The notes beneath the pieces are model-generated. The model had not been told where the DNA came from and searched no databases. It worked only from the letters and a program-made list of their open reading frames with translations. A DNA stretch of 11,975 bases from an uncultured Saprospiraceae bacterium (GTDB lineage Bacteria > Bacteroidota > Bacteroidia > Chitinophagales > Saprospiraceae): assembly GCA_938002705.1 (NCBI GenBank), contig CALLAG010000264.1, positions 1 through 11,975 on the forward strand. Direction: 5' to 3'. A program made the position numbers and the translations under genes. Within the stretch, counting starts at the first letter, position 1, and each line of letters opens with the position of its first letter. This document shows, piece after piece, positions 5,902-11,975 of this stretch.

Positions 5902-8223
5902 CTAGTTATTTTCGCAATCCTCTATCATAATTTCTATGGCACCTCCAGCTTGGATCTCGAATCCTGCATTGAGACTTACCGTCTGACCTGCTTTGAATAT
6001 CGTTGAATCTCCTGACATCAACATTGCATCTGCATTCAATTCCATCTTAGCATGATAGACAGAATCTACTATCATACCATTCACATCTACATATAACCCA
6101 TTACATGGTGGTAATACAGTACATCCATCTTCTACAGTAATTACAAAGTTACAAACAGCTGTATTACTACAATCATCAGTATAAGTATAATCGATAGAAT
6201 GTACTCCCAATGGAAGAATATCGCCTAATAGATTACTACTCGCTACAAGTAATGTGGCATCACAATTGTCACTTGCTGTAGGCTCAGGGATGGCATATAT
6301 ATACTGGCAGTCAGCATTAGATTGTATTGTTATGTCACTGGGACAATCTGCTATTACCGGTGCTTCTTCGTCTGTTATTTCTATTACTTGATTACAAGAG
6401 GCGGTAACATTATTACTATCTGTAACCAACCAGTTTCTAATTATTGATTCCTGACAGTTAGTAGGAACTATATCATCTATATATGTTATGCTTGCAGTAG
6501 CATCATTAGATGTAGCCGTCCCAGTTATAGCAGGGAGGTGAGATGTATTATTACATAAATTACTCCCGACATAGTCCGGTGGGCATGTAATCGACAGTAC
6601 TGGTGTAGTATCTGCTACAAATATAAACTCCCAGTTAAAGCTGCTGGAACTCCATCTATTATCCCATTCGATTAAGTATGATGTACCTGCATTTACATTA
6701 TACATTGATATCTCGGATGCATAATTAGACCCATTACCGATATCACAACTATCATCGCTGTAAGACTCAAAAGAGATGTTACTACAATCGCCACTATAGA
6801 GCCATACTCTAGTATCTACACCACCACCGCAAGACTTAATAGTAACTACACCGTTACTGTCAGGCTCAAATAAAAACCAGTCTGCGTGTACGGCATTATT
6901 ACTTGTAGCTCCATTGCCATTATTAGGATGTGCAAAGTAGATACCATCAGAAGTAATTGGGGTCGCAGTATTACAAGTAGAGTTATCACACTTACAACTT
7001 GCATGACGTTGTCGTATGAGACCACCAGGCTCAGTACCGAACCCTTCAGTAAAATTAATACCTACTGACTGTGTATGACAATAACTCATGATAGTACCTC
7101 CAGCGGATGGTACGATAGGAGAAGAAGCGTTATAGCAAGATCCACCACCACCTGCAGCGATATTGCCACAATCGTCTATTTGTTGATTGTTATTAGGTCC
7201 CCATACACACTGATGAGTATGACGTGATCCTAATACATGCCCAATCTCATGAGTGACAACTTGTACATCCCAGCTGTAGGTGGGATATGGATTATAAGAA
7301 TTATTAATGTCAGCATAAGCATATGGAAATGAACCACAAAGTTGATCTACGTAAGCGATCCCACCATTAGATCCTGGATCATTAGTGAGTAGTTGAGCAA
7401 CATCCCCATTAAATCCATTAGCTACCAATTCATCTTTGAAGTCATATAAGCCACTTGAGTTATCTACATATGGATCATTAGAAGTCCATACGGATATCTC
7501 GGATATTAGAATTGGTATATTTTCATTACTATAAAGCGTAGACATCTCATTAAATATGTCTGCGACATAGTTCTGTACATCGACGATGTTAGAATTAAAG
7601 TTCTGATACATCGCATAATCACACTCAAAATAAATATGGAGTGCAGTATTACACGCTGTTCCTGTCTTCTCTATTCGTTGTTCTATTATTGATTGTGTTC
7701 TGGGTTCTATGCTTTCACATTCGAACGAAAGATCTTCTGTAAGATCTTCGGCCTTATAGATGATATGATAATCTGATTTATGATATTTACCTATGTTATA
7801 AGTTTTGTCTTTATACCTTATAATGCCCGAGATTCTATCTTCATAGATACTTAAGCTCACCAAAGATTGCGTGGCACCAACTATAGTTCCAGAATAGTAT
7901 TTACCAGATGCTGATTGTTCAATTTCTATATTCGCATTATCTCCTTTCTGGGATAATATGTAATCGGGAGAGTATAATTGTTTTTCTTCAAGAACCGTAT
8001 GGAAGACTTTATTCTTAGCGTATGGAATGGACAGTTTAATTACTGTATTCTTCTCTGCATGGAGTCGATGGAGTTCTTCTTTTTCAGCTTTGAATAATGT
8101 AGAGCTCTCAAGTCCTGGTAGATCAGAACTGACATCGGCGATTTTAAAAACATGATCATAACTCTGACCACACAATAGCATAGGCAAAATCACAATTATG
8201 AGATTCAGGGTATTTCGTAACAA
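5902..8223 (-). CDS. Secreted reprolysin-like zinc metalloprotease with HYR-like modules and C-terminal stack domain
   Basis: This 773-residue protein is probably exported. A basic residue and hydrophobic stretch (LNLIIVILPMLL, residues 6-17) form a signal peptide with no good lipobox. Residues about 22-175 look like a propeptide. The metzincin catalytic domain (about 190-410) has the zinc site HEIGHVLGSRH (His325, Glu326, His329, His335) and the Met-turn GTIMSYC (Met379), as in M12B-like proteases. Residues about 418-536 resemble a pre-peptidase C-terminal beta-sandwich. Two HYR-like beta modules follow (about 540-617 and 618-698, the second starting DEEAPVIADCPSDITI). The last 65 residues (AGQTVSLNAGFEIQAG, ending near Cys770) match a C-terminal stack domain seen on secreted Bacteroidota proteins rather than a classic type A T9SS tail. 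The protein is rich in Cys, Asn and Ser. The only start fitting the signal peptide is TTG at 8223; an in-frame stop lies at 8241-8239. The substrate is unknown. Confidence 0.9.
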   Translation of the reverse strand: MLRNTLNLIIVILPMLLCGQSYDHVFKIADVSSDLPGLESSTLFKAEKEELHRLHAEKNTVIKLSIPYAKNKVFHTVLEEKQLYSPDYILSQKGDNANIEIEQSASGKYYSGTIVGATQSLVSLSIYEDRISGIIRYKDKTYNIGKYHKSDYHIIYKAEDLTEDLSFECESIEPRTQSIIEQRIEKTGTACNTALHIYFECDYAMYQNFNSNIVDVQNYVADIFNEMSTLYSNENIPILISEISVWTSNDPYVDNSSGLYDFKDELVANGFNGDVAQLLTNDPGSNGGIAYVDQLCGSFPYAYADINNSYNPYPTYSWDVQVVTHEIGHVLGSRHTHQCVWGPNNNQQIDDCGNIAAGGGGSCYNASSPIVPSAGGTIMSYCHTQSVGINFTEGFGTEPGGLIRQRHASCKCDNSTCNTATPITSDGIYFAHPNNGNGATSNNAVHADWFLFEPDSNGVVTIKSCGGGVDTRVWLYSGDCSNISFESYSDDSCDIGNGSNYASEISMYNVNAGTSYLIEWDNRWSSSSFNWEFIFVADTTPVLSITCPPDYVGSNLCNNTSHLPAITGTATSNDATASITYIDDIVPTNCQESIIRNWLVTDSNNVTASCNQVIEITDEEAPVIADCPSDITIQSNADCQYIYAIPEPTASDNCDATLLVASSNLLGDILPLGVHSIDYTYTDDCSNTAVCNFVITVEDGCTVLPPCNGLYVDVNGMIVDSVYHAKMELNADAMLMSGDSTIFKAGQTVSLNAGFEIQAGGAIEIMIEDCENN

Positions 8224-8242
8224 GGGTGTCTTCTTTAGTCAG

Positions 8243-8294
8243 TTGAGTAATTATTGACTTTAACTCACCTTTGACTAATTCTTGACTTTTAACT
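8243..8294. repeat. Tandem direct repeat with four TTGA(C/G)T hexamers
   Basis: Copy A (8243-8265, 23 bp) and copy B (8271-8294, 24 bp) begin 28 bp apart and differ by two substitutions and one extra T. Each copy holds two hexamers: TTGAGT 8243 and TTGACT 8254 in copy A, TTGACT 8271 and 8282 in copy B. Start-to-start spacings are therefore 11, 17 and 11 bp. The block ends 20 bp upstream of the metalloprotease TTG start. Paired half-sites one helical turn apart suggest a regulator binding site, but this is inference. Confidence 0.6.
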
Positions 8295-8309
8295 AACGGT
8301 CTTATTTCA

Positions 8310-8335
8310 TCTATCTAAGGCTGAAATTAGATAGA
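8310..8335. repeat. 9-bp inverted repeat in the metalloprotease upstream region
   Basis: TCTATCTAA at 8310-8318 is perfectly complementary to TTAGATAGA at 8327-8335, with an 8-nt loop. An alternative 6-bp pairing (ATTTCA 8304-8309 with TGAAAT 8322-8327) overlaps it. Neither strand has a T run after the stem, so it does not look like a terminator. It could be an operator or a leader hairpin. Confidence 0.4.
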
Positions 8336-8445
8336 AAACCCACAAAAACTATGATAATCGGTATCCTATAGATTATTTGCAAGATAGTTGTCAGAACTTC
8401 ACAAAGTAGATAACCCGAATAGATTAGTCACAATACCCCATACCG

Positions 8446-8481
8446 GATTATAGAAAGAATCAAACCATATTTTCTATAATC
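8446..8481. repeat. 11-bp perfect inverted repeat next to the nrdA terminator
   Basis: GATTATAGAAA at 8446-8456 is exactly complementary to TTTCTATAATC at 8471-8481, with a 14-nt spacer. It lies 9 bp beyond the nrdA terminator in the direction of transcription. No T run follows, so a second terminator is unlikely. The left arm overlaps another segment (8440-8451) that is complementary to 8354-8364 apart from one extra G. Confidence 0.5.
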
Positions 8482-8489
8482 TAAGGCAC

Positions 8490-8519
8490 AAAAAAAAGGT
8501 GGCCCAAAAGGACCACCTT
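8490..8519 (-). terminator. Intrinsic terminator of nrdA
   Basis: On the minus strand a stem AAGGTGG/CCACCTT (8519-8513 with 8502-8496), extended by two G-C pairs past a one-base bulge, encloses a 5-nt loop. It is followed by a run of eight T (plus-strand A at 8490-8497, the first two of which pair in the stem). It lies 32 bp after the nrdA stop. The plus strand lacks a T run here, so termination is directional. Confidence 0.88.
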
Positions 8520-8551
8520 CAAAAAAAGTGTTAAAAGGTTTCTTATTGTTC

Positions 8552-10939
8552 TTATGATCCACACATGAGACATCCATCGTCCATGTTACATACTTCTCCT
8601 TCTACAACTGCCACTTCAACTTCTTCATCCGCAAGGTCCATTACTTCTTTGTCTCCGCTGTACTTCTCTTTATAACCTGCTGAGAGGGAGAATTTAATAG
8701 GATCTACCGCTGACTTAGATCTGAGGTAATACATTCCTGTCTTTAGACCTTGCTTCCATGCATAGAAGTGCATAGAAGTCAACTTCGCAAGACTTGGGTT
8801 TTCCATAAATATATTAAGACTCTGACTTTGACATATGAAAGCGCCTCTATCGGCACTCATATCTATCAGTATTTTCTGTTTGATCTCCCATACAGTTTTA
8901 TACAGATCTTTGATATCTTGAGGTACGTCATCCATGTGTTGTACGCTACCATTGGCAGCCATCAATCTTTCTTTCATAGAGTGATCCCATAGCCCAAGCT
9001 CTACAAGATCTTTGAGTAAGTGCTTATTCACTACCACATACTCTCCTGAGAGTGTTCTTCTTGAGTATATATTAGAAGTGTAAGGCTCAAAGCACTCGTT
9101 GTTACCTAATATCTGAGAGGTAGATGCAGTTGGCATTGGTGCTAGTAATAGACTGTTTCTTACACCTGACTCTTTGATTTTAGCCTTTAATCCGGCCCAG
9201 TCCCATCTGTCAGATGGTGTCACATCCCACATATCATACTGTAGGATACCTTGACTCACTGGACTTCCTTCATAAGTTTGGTACGGTCCTTCTACAGCTG
9301 CAAGAGCATTAGATTCTGTAAGTGCTGCAAAGTATATCGTCTCGAAGATATCTTTATTTAACTGTCTGGCCTCTGGGCTATCAAATGGCATTCTCATTTT
9401 GATGAATGCATCTGCTAAGCCTTGTACGCCTATACCTATAGGTCTATGGCGCATATTAGAGTTTTCAGCTTCTTTTACTGGATAGTAATTAACGTCTATA
9501 ACTCTATTAAGATTCTTAGTCACTACTCTCGCTACTTCGTATAACTTTTCGAAGTTGTAAGTTTTATCTTCATTAACGAACTTACCTAATGATATAGAAG
9601 CTAAGTTACATACAGCTACCTCATCTGGAGAAGTGTACTCCATAATCTCAGTACAGAGGTTACTTGACTTGATCGTTCCTAAGTTCTTTTGATTAGATTT
9701 TTCGTTAGCTGCATCTTTATATAGAATATAAGGCGTGCCTGTCTCTATCTGTGATTCCATAATAGAGCCCCACAGATCTCTTGCATTTACTGTTCTTCTT
9801 GCTCTTCCTTCCTCTTCGTACTTAGTGTATAATGCTTTGAACTCATCACCATAACAGTCTTCTAATCCTGGTGATTCGTTAGGACAGAATAGTGACCACT
9901 CAGAGTTAGTCTCTACCCTTTCCATAAATAGGTCTGAGATCCACATCGCATAGAACAAGTCTCTCGCTCTCATCTCCTCCTTCCCGTGATTTTTCTTAAG
10001 GTCTAAAAAGTGTTCAATATCTGCATGCCATGGCTCTAAATACATAGCGAATGCACCCTTTCTTTTTCCCCCTCCTTGATCTACATATCTCGCAGTATCG
10101 TTGAATACTTTAAGCATAGGAATTATACCATTAGAAGTACCACCTGTCCCCTTAATGTAACTGCCTTGTGCTCTTATATTGTGTATACTTAATCCGATTC
10201 CTCCTGCTGCTTGGGATATCTTAGCACATCTGGTAAGTGTCTCGAATATACCAGAGATACTATCATCAGTCATGGTTAACAAGAAGCATGATGATAACTG
10301 TGGTCTCGGTGTTGCTGCATTAAATAGAGTCGGTGTCGCGTGGATAAACCACTTCTCTGACATGTAATTATATGTCTCTATAGCAGAATCAATATCTTCA
10401 CCATGTATACCGACTGCTGCTCTCATAAGAAGATGCTGTGGTCTTTCTACAACCTTACCATCCATCCTTAGTAGATAAGATCTCTCTAGTGTCTTAAATC
10501 CAAAGTAATCGAAATTATAATCTCTATCATATATAATAGCAGAATTAAGCTTAGAAGAATTCTTCTCGATAATCTTCATATACTTCTCTGCTACAAGACC
10601 TGCCTTATGGCCAGTCTTGGGATCTATATACTCGTATAAATCTTTCATCGTTTTGGAGAAAGATTTTTTTGTATTCTTATGTAGGTTAGATATAGCGATT
10701 CTTGCTGCTAGGATTGCATAATCTGGATGCTCTGTAGCAAATGAGGCTGCTGTTTCTGCGGCAAGGTTATCTAATTCTGATGTCGTAACACCATCATATA
10801 ATCCTTGTATAACTTTCTTAGATATTGTAATATGGTCTACGAAATCGTTATTGAGACTGTAACAAAGCTTTTTAACTCTTGCGGTGATCTTATCGAAGCT
10901 TACGTCTTCTTTATGTCCTGTTCTCTTGACAACTTGCAT
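8552..10939 (-). CDS. nrdA: Class I ribonucleoside-diphosphate reductase, alpha subunit (eukaryote-like)
   Basis: NrdA reduces ribonucleoside diphosphates to deoxy forms using a thiyl radical generated by NrdB. The 795-residue protein starts with an ATP-cone (about residues 1-90, MQVVKRTGHKEDVSFDKIT), so overall activity is probably controlled by ATP/dATP. Catalytic residues are Cys218 (SSCFLL), Asn427, Cys429 and Glu431 (NLCTEI) and Cys444 (AVCNLAS). The radical-transfer tyrosines are Tyr737-Tyr738 (GMYYLR). The tail ends CLMCGS with the shuttle cysteines Cys790 and Cys793. As I recall it, human RRM1 has the same active-site numbering and the same last six residues. The start is ATG at 10939, 144 bp after nrdB; an intrinsic terminator follows the stop. 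All key residues are intact. Confidence 0.98.
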   Translation of the reverse strand: MQVVKRTGHKEDVSFDKITARVKKLCYSLNNDFVDHITISKKVIQGLYDGVTTSELDNLAAETAASFATEHPDYAILAARIAISNLHKNTKKSFSKTMKDLYEYIDPKTGHKAGLVAEKYMKIIEKNSSKLNSAIIYDRDYNFDYFGFKTLERSYLLRMDGKVVERPQHLLMRAAVGIHGEDIDSAIETYNYMSEKWFIHATPTLFNAATPRPQLSSCFLLTMTDDSISGIFETLTRCAKISQAAGGIGLSIHNIRAQGSYIKGTGGTSNGIIPMLKVFNDTARYVDQGGGKRKGAFAMYLEPWHADIEHFLDLKKNHGKEEMRARDLFYAMWISDLFMERVETNSEWSLFCPNESPGLEDCYGDEFKALYTKYEEEGRARRTVNARDLWGSIMESQIETGTPYILYKDAANEKSNQKNLGTIKSSNLCTEIMEYTSPDEVAVCNLASISLGKFVNEDKTYNFEKLYEVARVVTKNLNRVIDVNYYPVKEAENSNMRHRPIGIGVQGLADAFIKMRMPFDSPEARQLNKDIFETIYFAALTESNALAAVEGPYQTYEGSPVSQGILQYDMWDVTPSDRWDWAGLKAKIKESGVRNSLLLAPMPTASTSQILGNNECFEPYTSNIYSRRTLSGEYVVVNKHLLKDLVELGLWDHSMKERLMAANGSVQHMDDVPQDIKDLYKTVWEIKQKILIDMSADRGAFICQSQSLNIFMENPSLAKLTSMHFYAWKQGLKTGMYYLRSKSAVDPIKFSLSAGYKEKYSGDKEVMDLADEEVEVAVVEGEVCNMDDGCLMCGS

Positions 10940-11005
10940 AAAATAATGTGAATTTGGAGGTTAAGTAAATAATGGAAAATGACCTCAGTTATAATTGTAG
11001 TTTGT

Positions 11006-11047
11006 AAAAAAGTCTAAACGAATCACACAAAACATGATTCGTTTAGA
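11006..11047 (-). terminator. Intrinsic terminator or attenuator hairpin between nrdB and nrdA
   Basis: TCTAAACGAATCA (11013-11025) and TGATTCGTTTAGA (11035-11047) form a perfect 13-bp inverted repeat with a 9-nt loop. Read on the minus strand it is followed by C and then six T (plus-strand A at 11006-11011), the layout of a Rho-independent terminator. The stem is AT-rich (4 of 13 pairs are G-C), so termination may be partial. It begins 36 bp after the nrdB stop and ends 66 bp before the nrdA start. Confidence 0.7.
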
Positions 11048-11083
11048 ATATTAAATTGGCTCTTGGGATAGATCCGCTTGAGA

Positions 11084-11975
11084 TTAAAATTCTTCGTCGA
11101 GAGAGAATATCTGCTTATCTTTCTCAGCCATAACACCGGCCTTCTGATACTCACCTACTCGCTTCTCGAAGAAGTTAGTTTTTCCTTGTATAGAGATAAG
11201 ATCCATCCATGGGAATGGATTAGCTGTATTATATACTTTCTCATTACCTAAGTCTACTAGAAGTCTATCGGCTACACATTCTATGTACTCACACATAGTC
11301 TCAGAGTTCATACCTATTAATCTTACTGGGATAGCATCAGAAACGAATTCCTTTTCTATCTCAACTGCATCACAGATAATTTTCTGGATAGTTTCTTTAG
11401 GTAATTTATTAACGATATGGTTGTTGTATAACAGACAAGCAAAATCGCAGTGCATTCCTTCGTCTCTGGATATTAACTCATTAGAGAAAGATAGCCCTGG
11501 CATAAGGCCTCTTTTCTTAAGCCAGAAGATAGAACAGAATGATCCTGAAAAGAATATGCCTTCTACAGCTGCGAATGCGATTAATCTTTCCGCGAATGAT
11601 GCATCATCTATCCACGTCATCGCCCAGTCTGCTTTCTTCTTAACACAAGGTAGATTCTCTATTGCGTTAAATAGGTAGTCTTTCTCCTTAGTGTCTTTGA
11701 TGTATGTATCTATAAGTAATGAGTAAGTCTCAGAGTGGATGTTCTCCATCATTATCTGGAATCCATAGAAGAACTTAGCTTCTGTATACTGTACTTCACT
11801 TACCATATTATCGGCAAGATTCTCATTAACGATACCGTCACTTGCTGCAAAAAATGCTAAGACATGCTTAATGAAGTGTTTCTCGTCATCATTCAACCTA
11901 TTCTCCCAATCTGAAAGATCCTGGTGTAAGTCTATCTCTTCAGCTGTCCAAAAACTTGATTCGGACTTTTTATAA
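11084..11975 (-). CDS. nrdB: Class I ribonucleoside-diphosphate reductase, beta subunit (5' end outside window)
   Basis: NrdB houses the diiron-tyrosyl radical cofactor that starts catalysis in NrdA. The frame runs through the right edge: 296 residues are visible, starting YKKSESSFWTAEEIDLHQDL. An apparent TTG start at 11896 is an internal Leu codon. About 25-50 N-terminal residues are missing. Iron ligands in visible numbering are Asp46 (ASDGIVNE), Glu77 and His80 (MENIHSETY), Glu138 (AVEGIFF), and Glu172 and His175 (DEGMH). The radical tyrosine is Tyr84 in the SETY motif, so this is a tyrosyl-radical (class Ia-type) protein rather than a Phe-substituted class Ic. The C-terminus IFSLDEEF resembles the eukaryotic R2 tail (FTLDADF type) that docks on the alpha subunit. 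It is upstream of nrdA on the same strand. Confidence 0.97.
   Translation of the reverse strand, partial: YKKSESSFWTAEEIDLHQDLSDWENRLNDDEKHFIKHVLAFFAASDGIVNENLADNMVSEVQYTEAKFFYGFQIMMENIHSETYSLLIDTYIKDTKEKDYLFNAIENLPCVKKKADWAMTWIDDASFAERLIAFAAVEGIFFSGSFCSIFWLKKRGLMPGLSFSNELISRDEGMHCDFACLLYNNHIVNKLPKETIQKIICDAVEIEKEFVSDAIPVRLIGMNSETMCEYIECVADRLLVDLGNEKVYNTANPFPWMDLISIQGKTNFFEKRVGEYQKAGVMAEKDKQIFSLDEEF

Larger units (their letters stand above)
8224..8489. other. Gene-free region upstream of the metalloprotease, rich in repeats
   Basis: No open frame longer than a few codons lies here on either strand. The stretch separates the nrdA terminator from the metalloprotease start, so it should hold that gene's promoter and leader (minus strand). 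No exact TAnnTTTG element was found on the minus strand. It contains a near-perfect direct repeat (8243-8294), a 9-bp inverted repeat (8310-8335), an 11-bp perfect inverted repeat (8446-8481), and a pair of arms at 8354-8364 and 8440-8451 complementary apart from one extra G. Confidence 0.7.

Noticed and set aside
8163..8180. Lipoprotein signal (Cys18 in LLCGQS) in the metalloprotease
   Set aside because: The -1 residue is Leu, not Gly/Ala/Ser, so the lipobox is poor; a standard signal peptide is more likely.
10955..11007. GGAGG followed by ATG and an 11-residue plus-strand ORF in the nrdB-nrdA gap
   Set aside because: Bacteroidota rarely rely on Shine-Dalgarno sites, the ORF is tiny, and it is antisense to the nrdB-nrdA transcript with no promoter seen.
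10940..11083. NrdR-box pair upstream of nrdA
   Set aside because: Looked for the paired 16-bp NrdR operators by eye; nothing in the gap resembles them. The true nrdB promoter is outside the window.
11283..11678. 131-codon open frame on the plus strand
   Set aside because: Lies entirely antisense within nrdB, has no recognisable motif, and reads as the complement of conserved NrdB codons.
11894..11896. TTG as the nrdB start
   Set aside because: Upstream codons continue the conserved R2 sequence (YKKSESSFWTAEEID) to the window edge; this is an internal Leu.

Overview
The window looks like chromosomal core genome of an AT-rich member of the Bacteroidota. A Saprospiria-like lineage would fit, but I cannot fix the order from sequence alone. 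The pointers are: the style of the secreted metalloprotease (metzincin, HYR-like modules, C-terminal 'aGxxVxLxxGFe' stack domain); a DUF3810 membrane metalloprotein; a PPK2 of the 'RSHYEDVL' type; starts without Shine-Dalgarno sequences; and a TAnnTTTG element of the Bacteroidota promoter type before trxA. No tRNA, rRNA, CRISPR array, insertion sequence or phage gene is visible.

Layout. Left edge to 1323 (+): the 3' part of purK overlaps purE by 4 bp; together they carry out the AIR to N5-CAIR to CAIR steps of purine synthesis. 1325-2365 (-): a DUF3810 membrane protein with an HExxH motif, convergent with purE at a 1-bp gap. 2450-2767 (+): thioredoxin trxA, divergent from DUF3810, with a candidate promoter upstream and a clear intrinsic terminator downstream (2800-2830). 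2857-4962 (+): a tightly packed trio, DUF58 protein, PPK2-family polyphosphate phosphotransferase and S4-domain Hsp15-like protein, with 1-bp and 8-bp overlaps. 5025-5888 (+): rfbA (dTDP-glucose pyrophosphorylase) without rfbBCD beside it. 5902-8223 (-): a large secreted zinc metalloprotease, convergent with rfbA. 8224-8551: a gene-free stretch holding a striking direct repeat, inverted repeats and the nrdA terminator. 8552 to the right edge (-): nrdB (5' end outside the window) followed by nrdA, the class I ribonucleotide reductase, with an intrinsic-terminator-like hairpin between them.

How the genes fit together. Most encode housekeeping functions: purine synthesis, dNTP synthesis, thiol redox (thioredoxin is a possible reductant for NrdA), nucleotide phosphorylation from polyphosphate, and sugar nucleotides. 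NrdA and NrdB are of the eukaryote-like subtype, with catalytic residues at the same positions as in human RRM1.

I see no clearly undescribed multi-gene system. The signals most worth checking are non-coding or residue-level: four TTGA(C/G)T hexamers with 11-17-11 bp spacing upstream of the metalloprotease, overlapping inverted repeats in the same gap, the hairpin between nrdB and nrdA, and an unusual Val in a conserved PPK2 motif.
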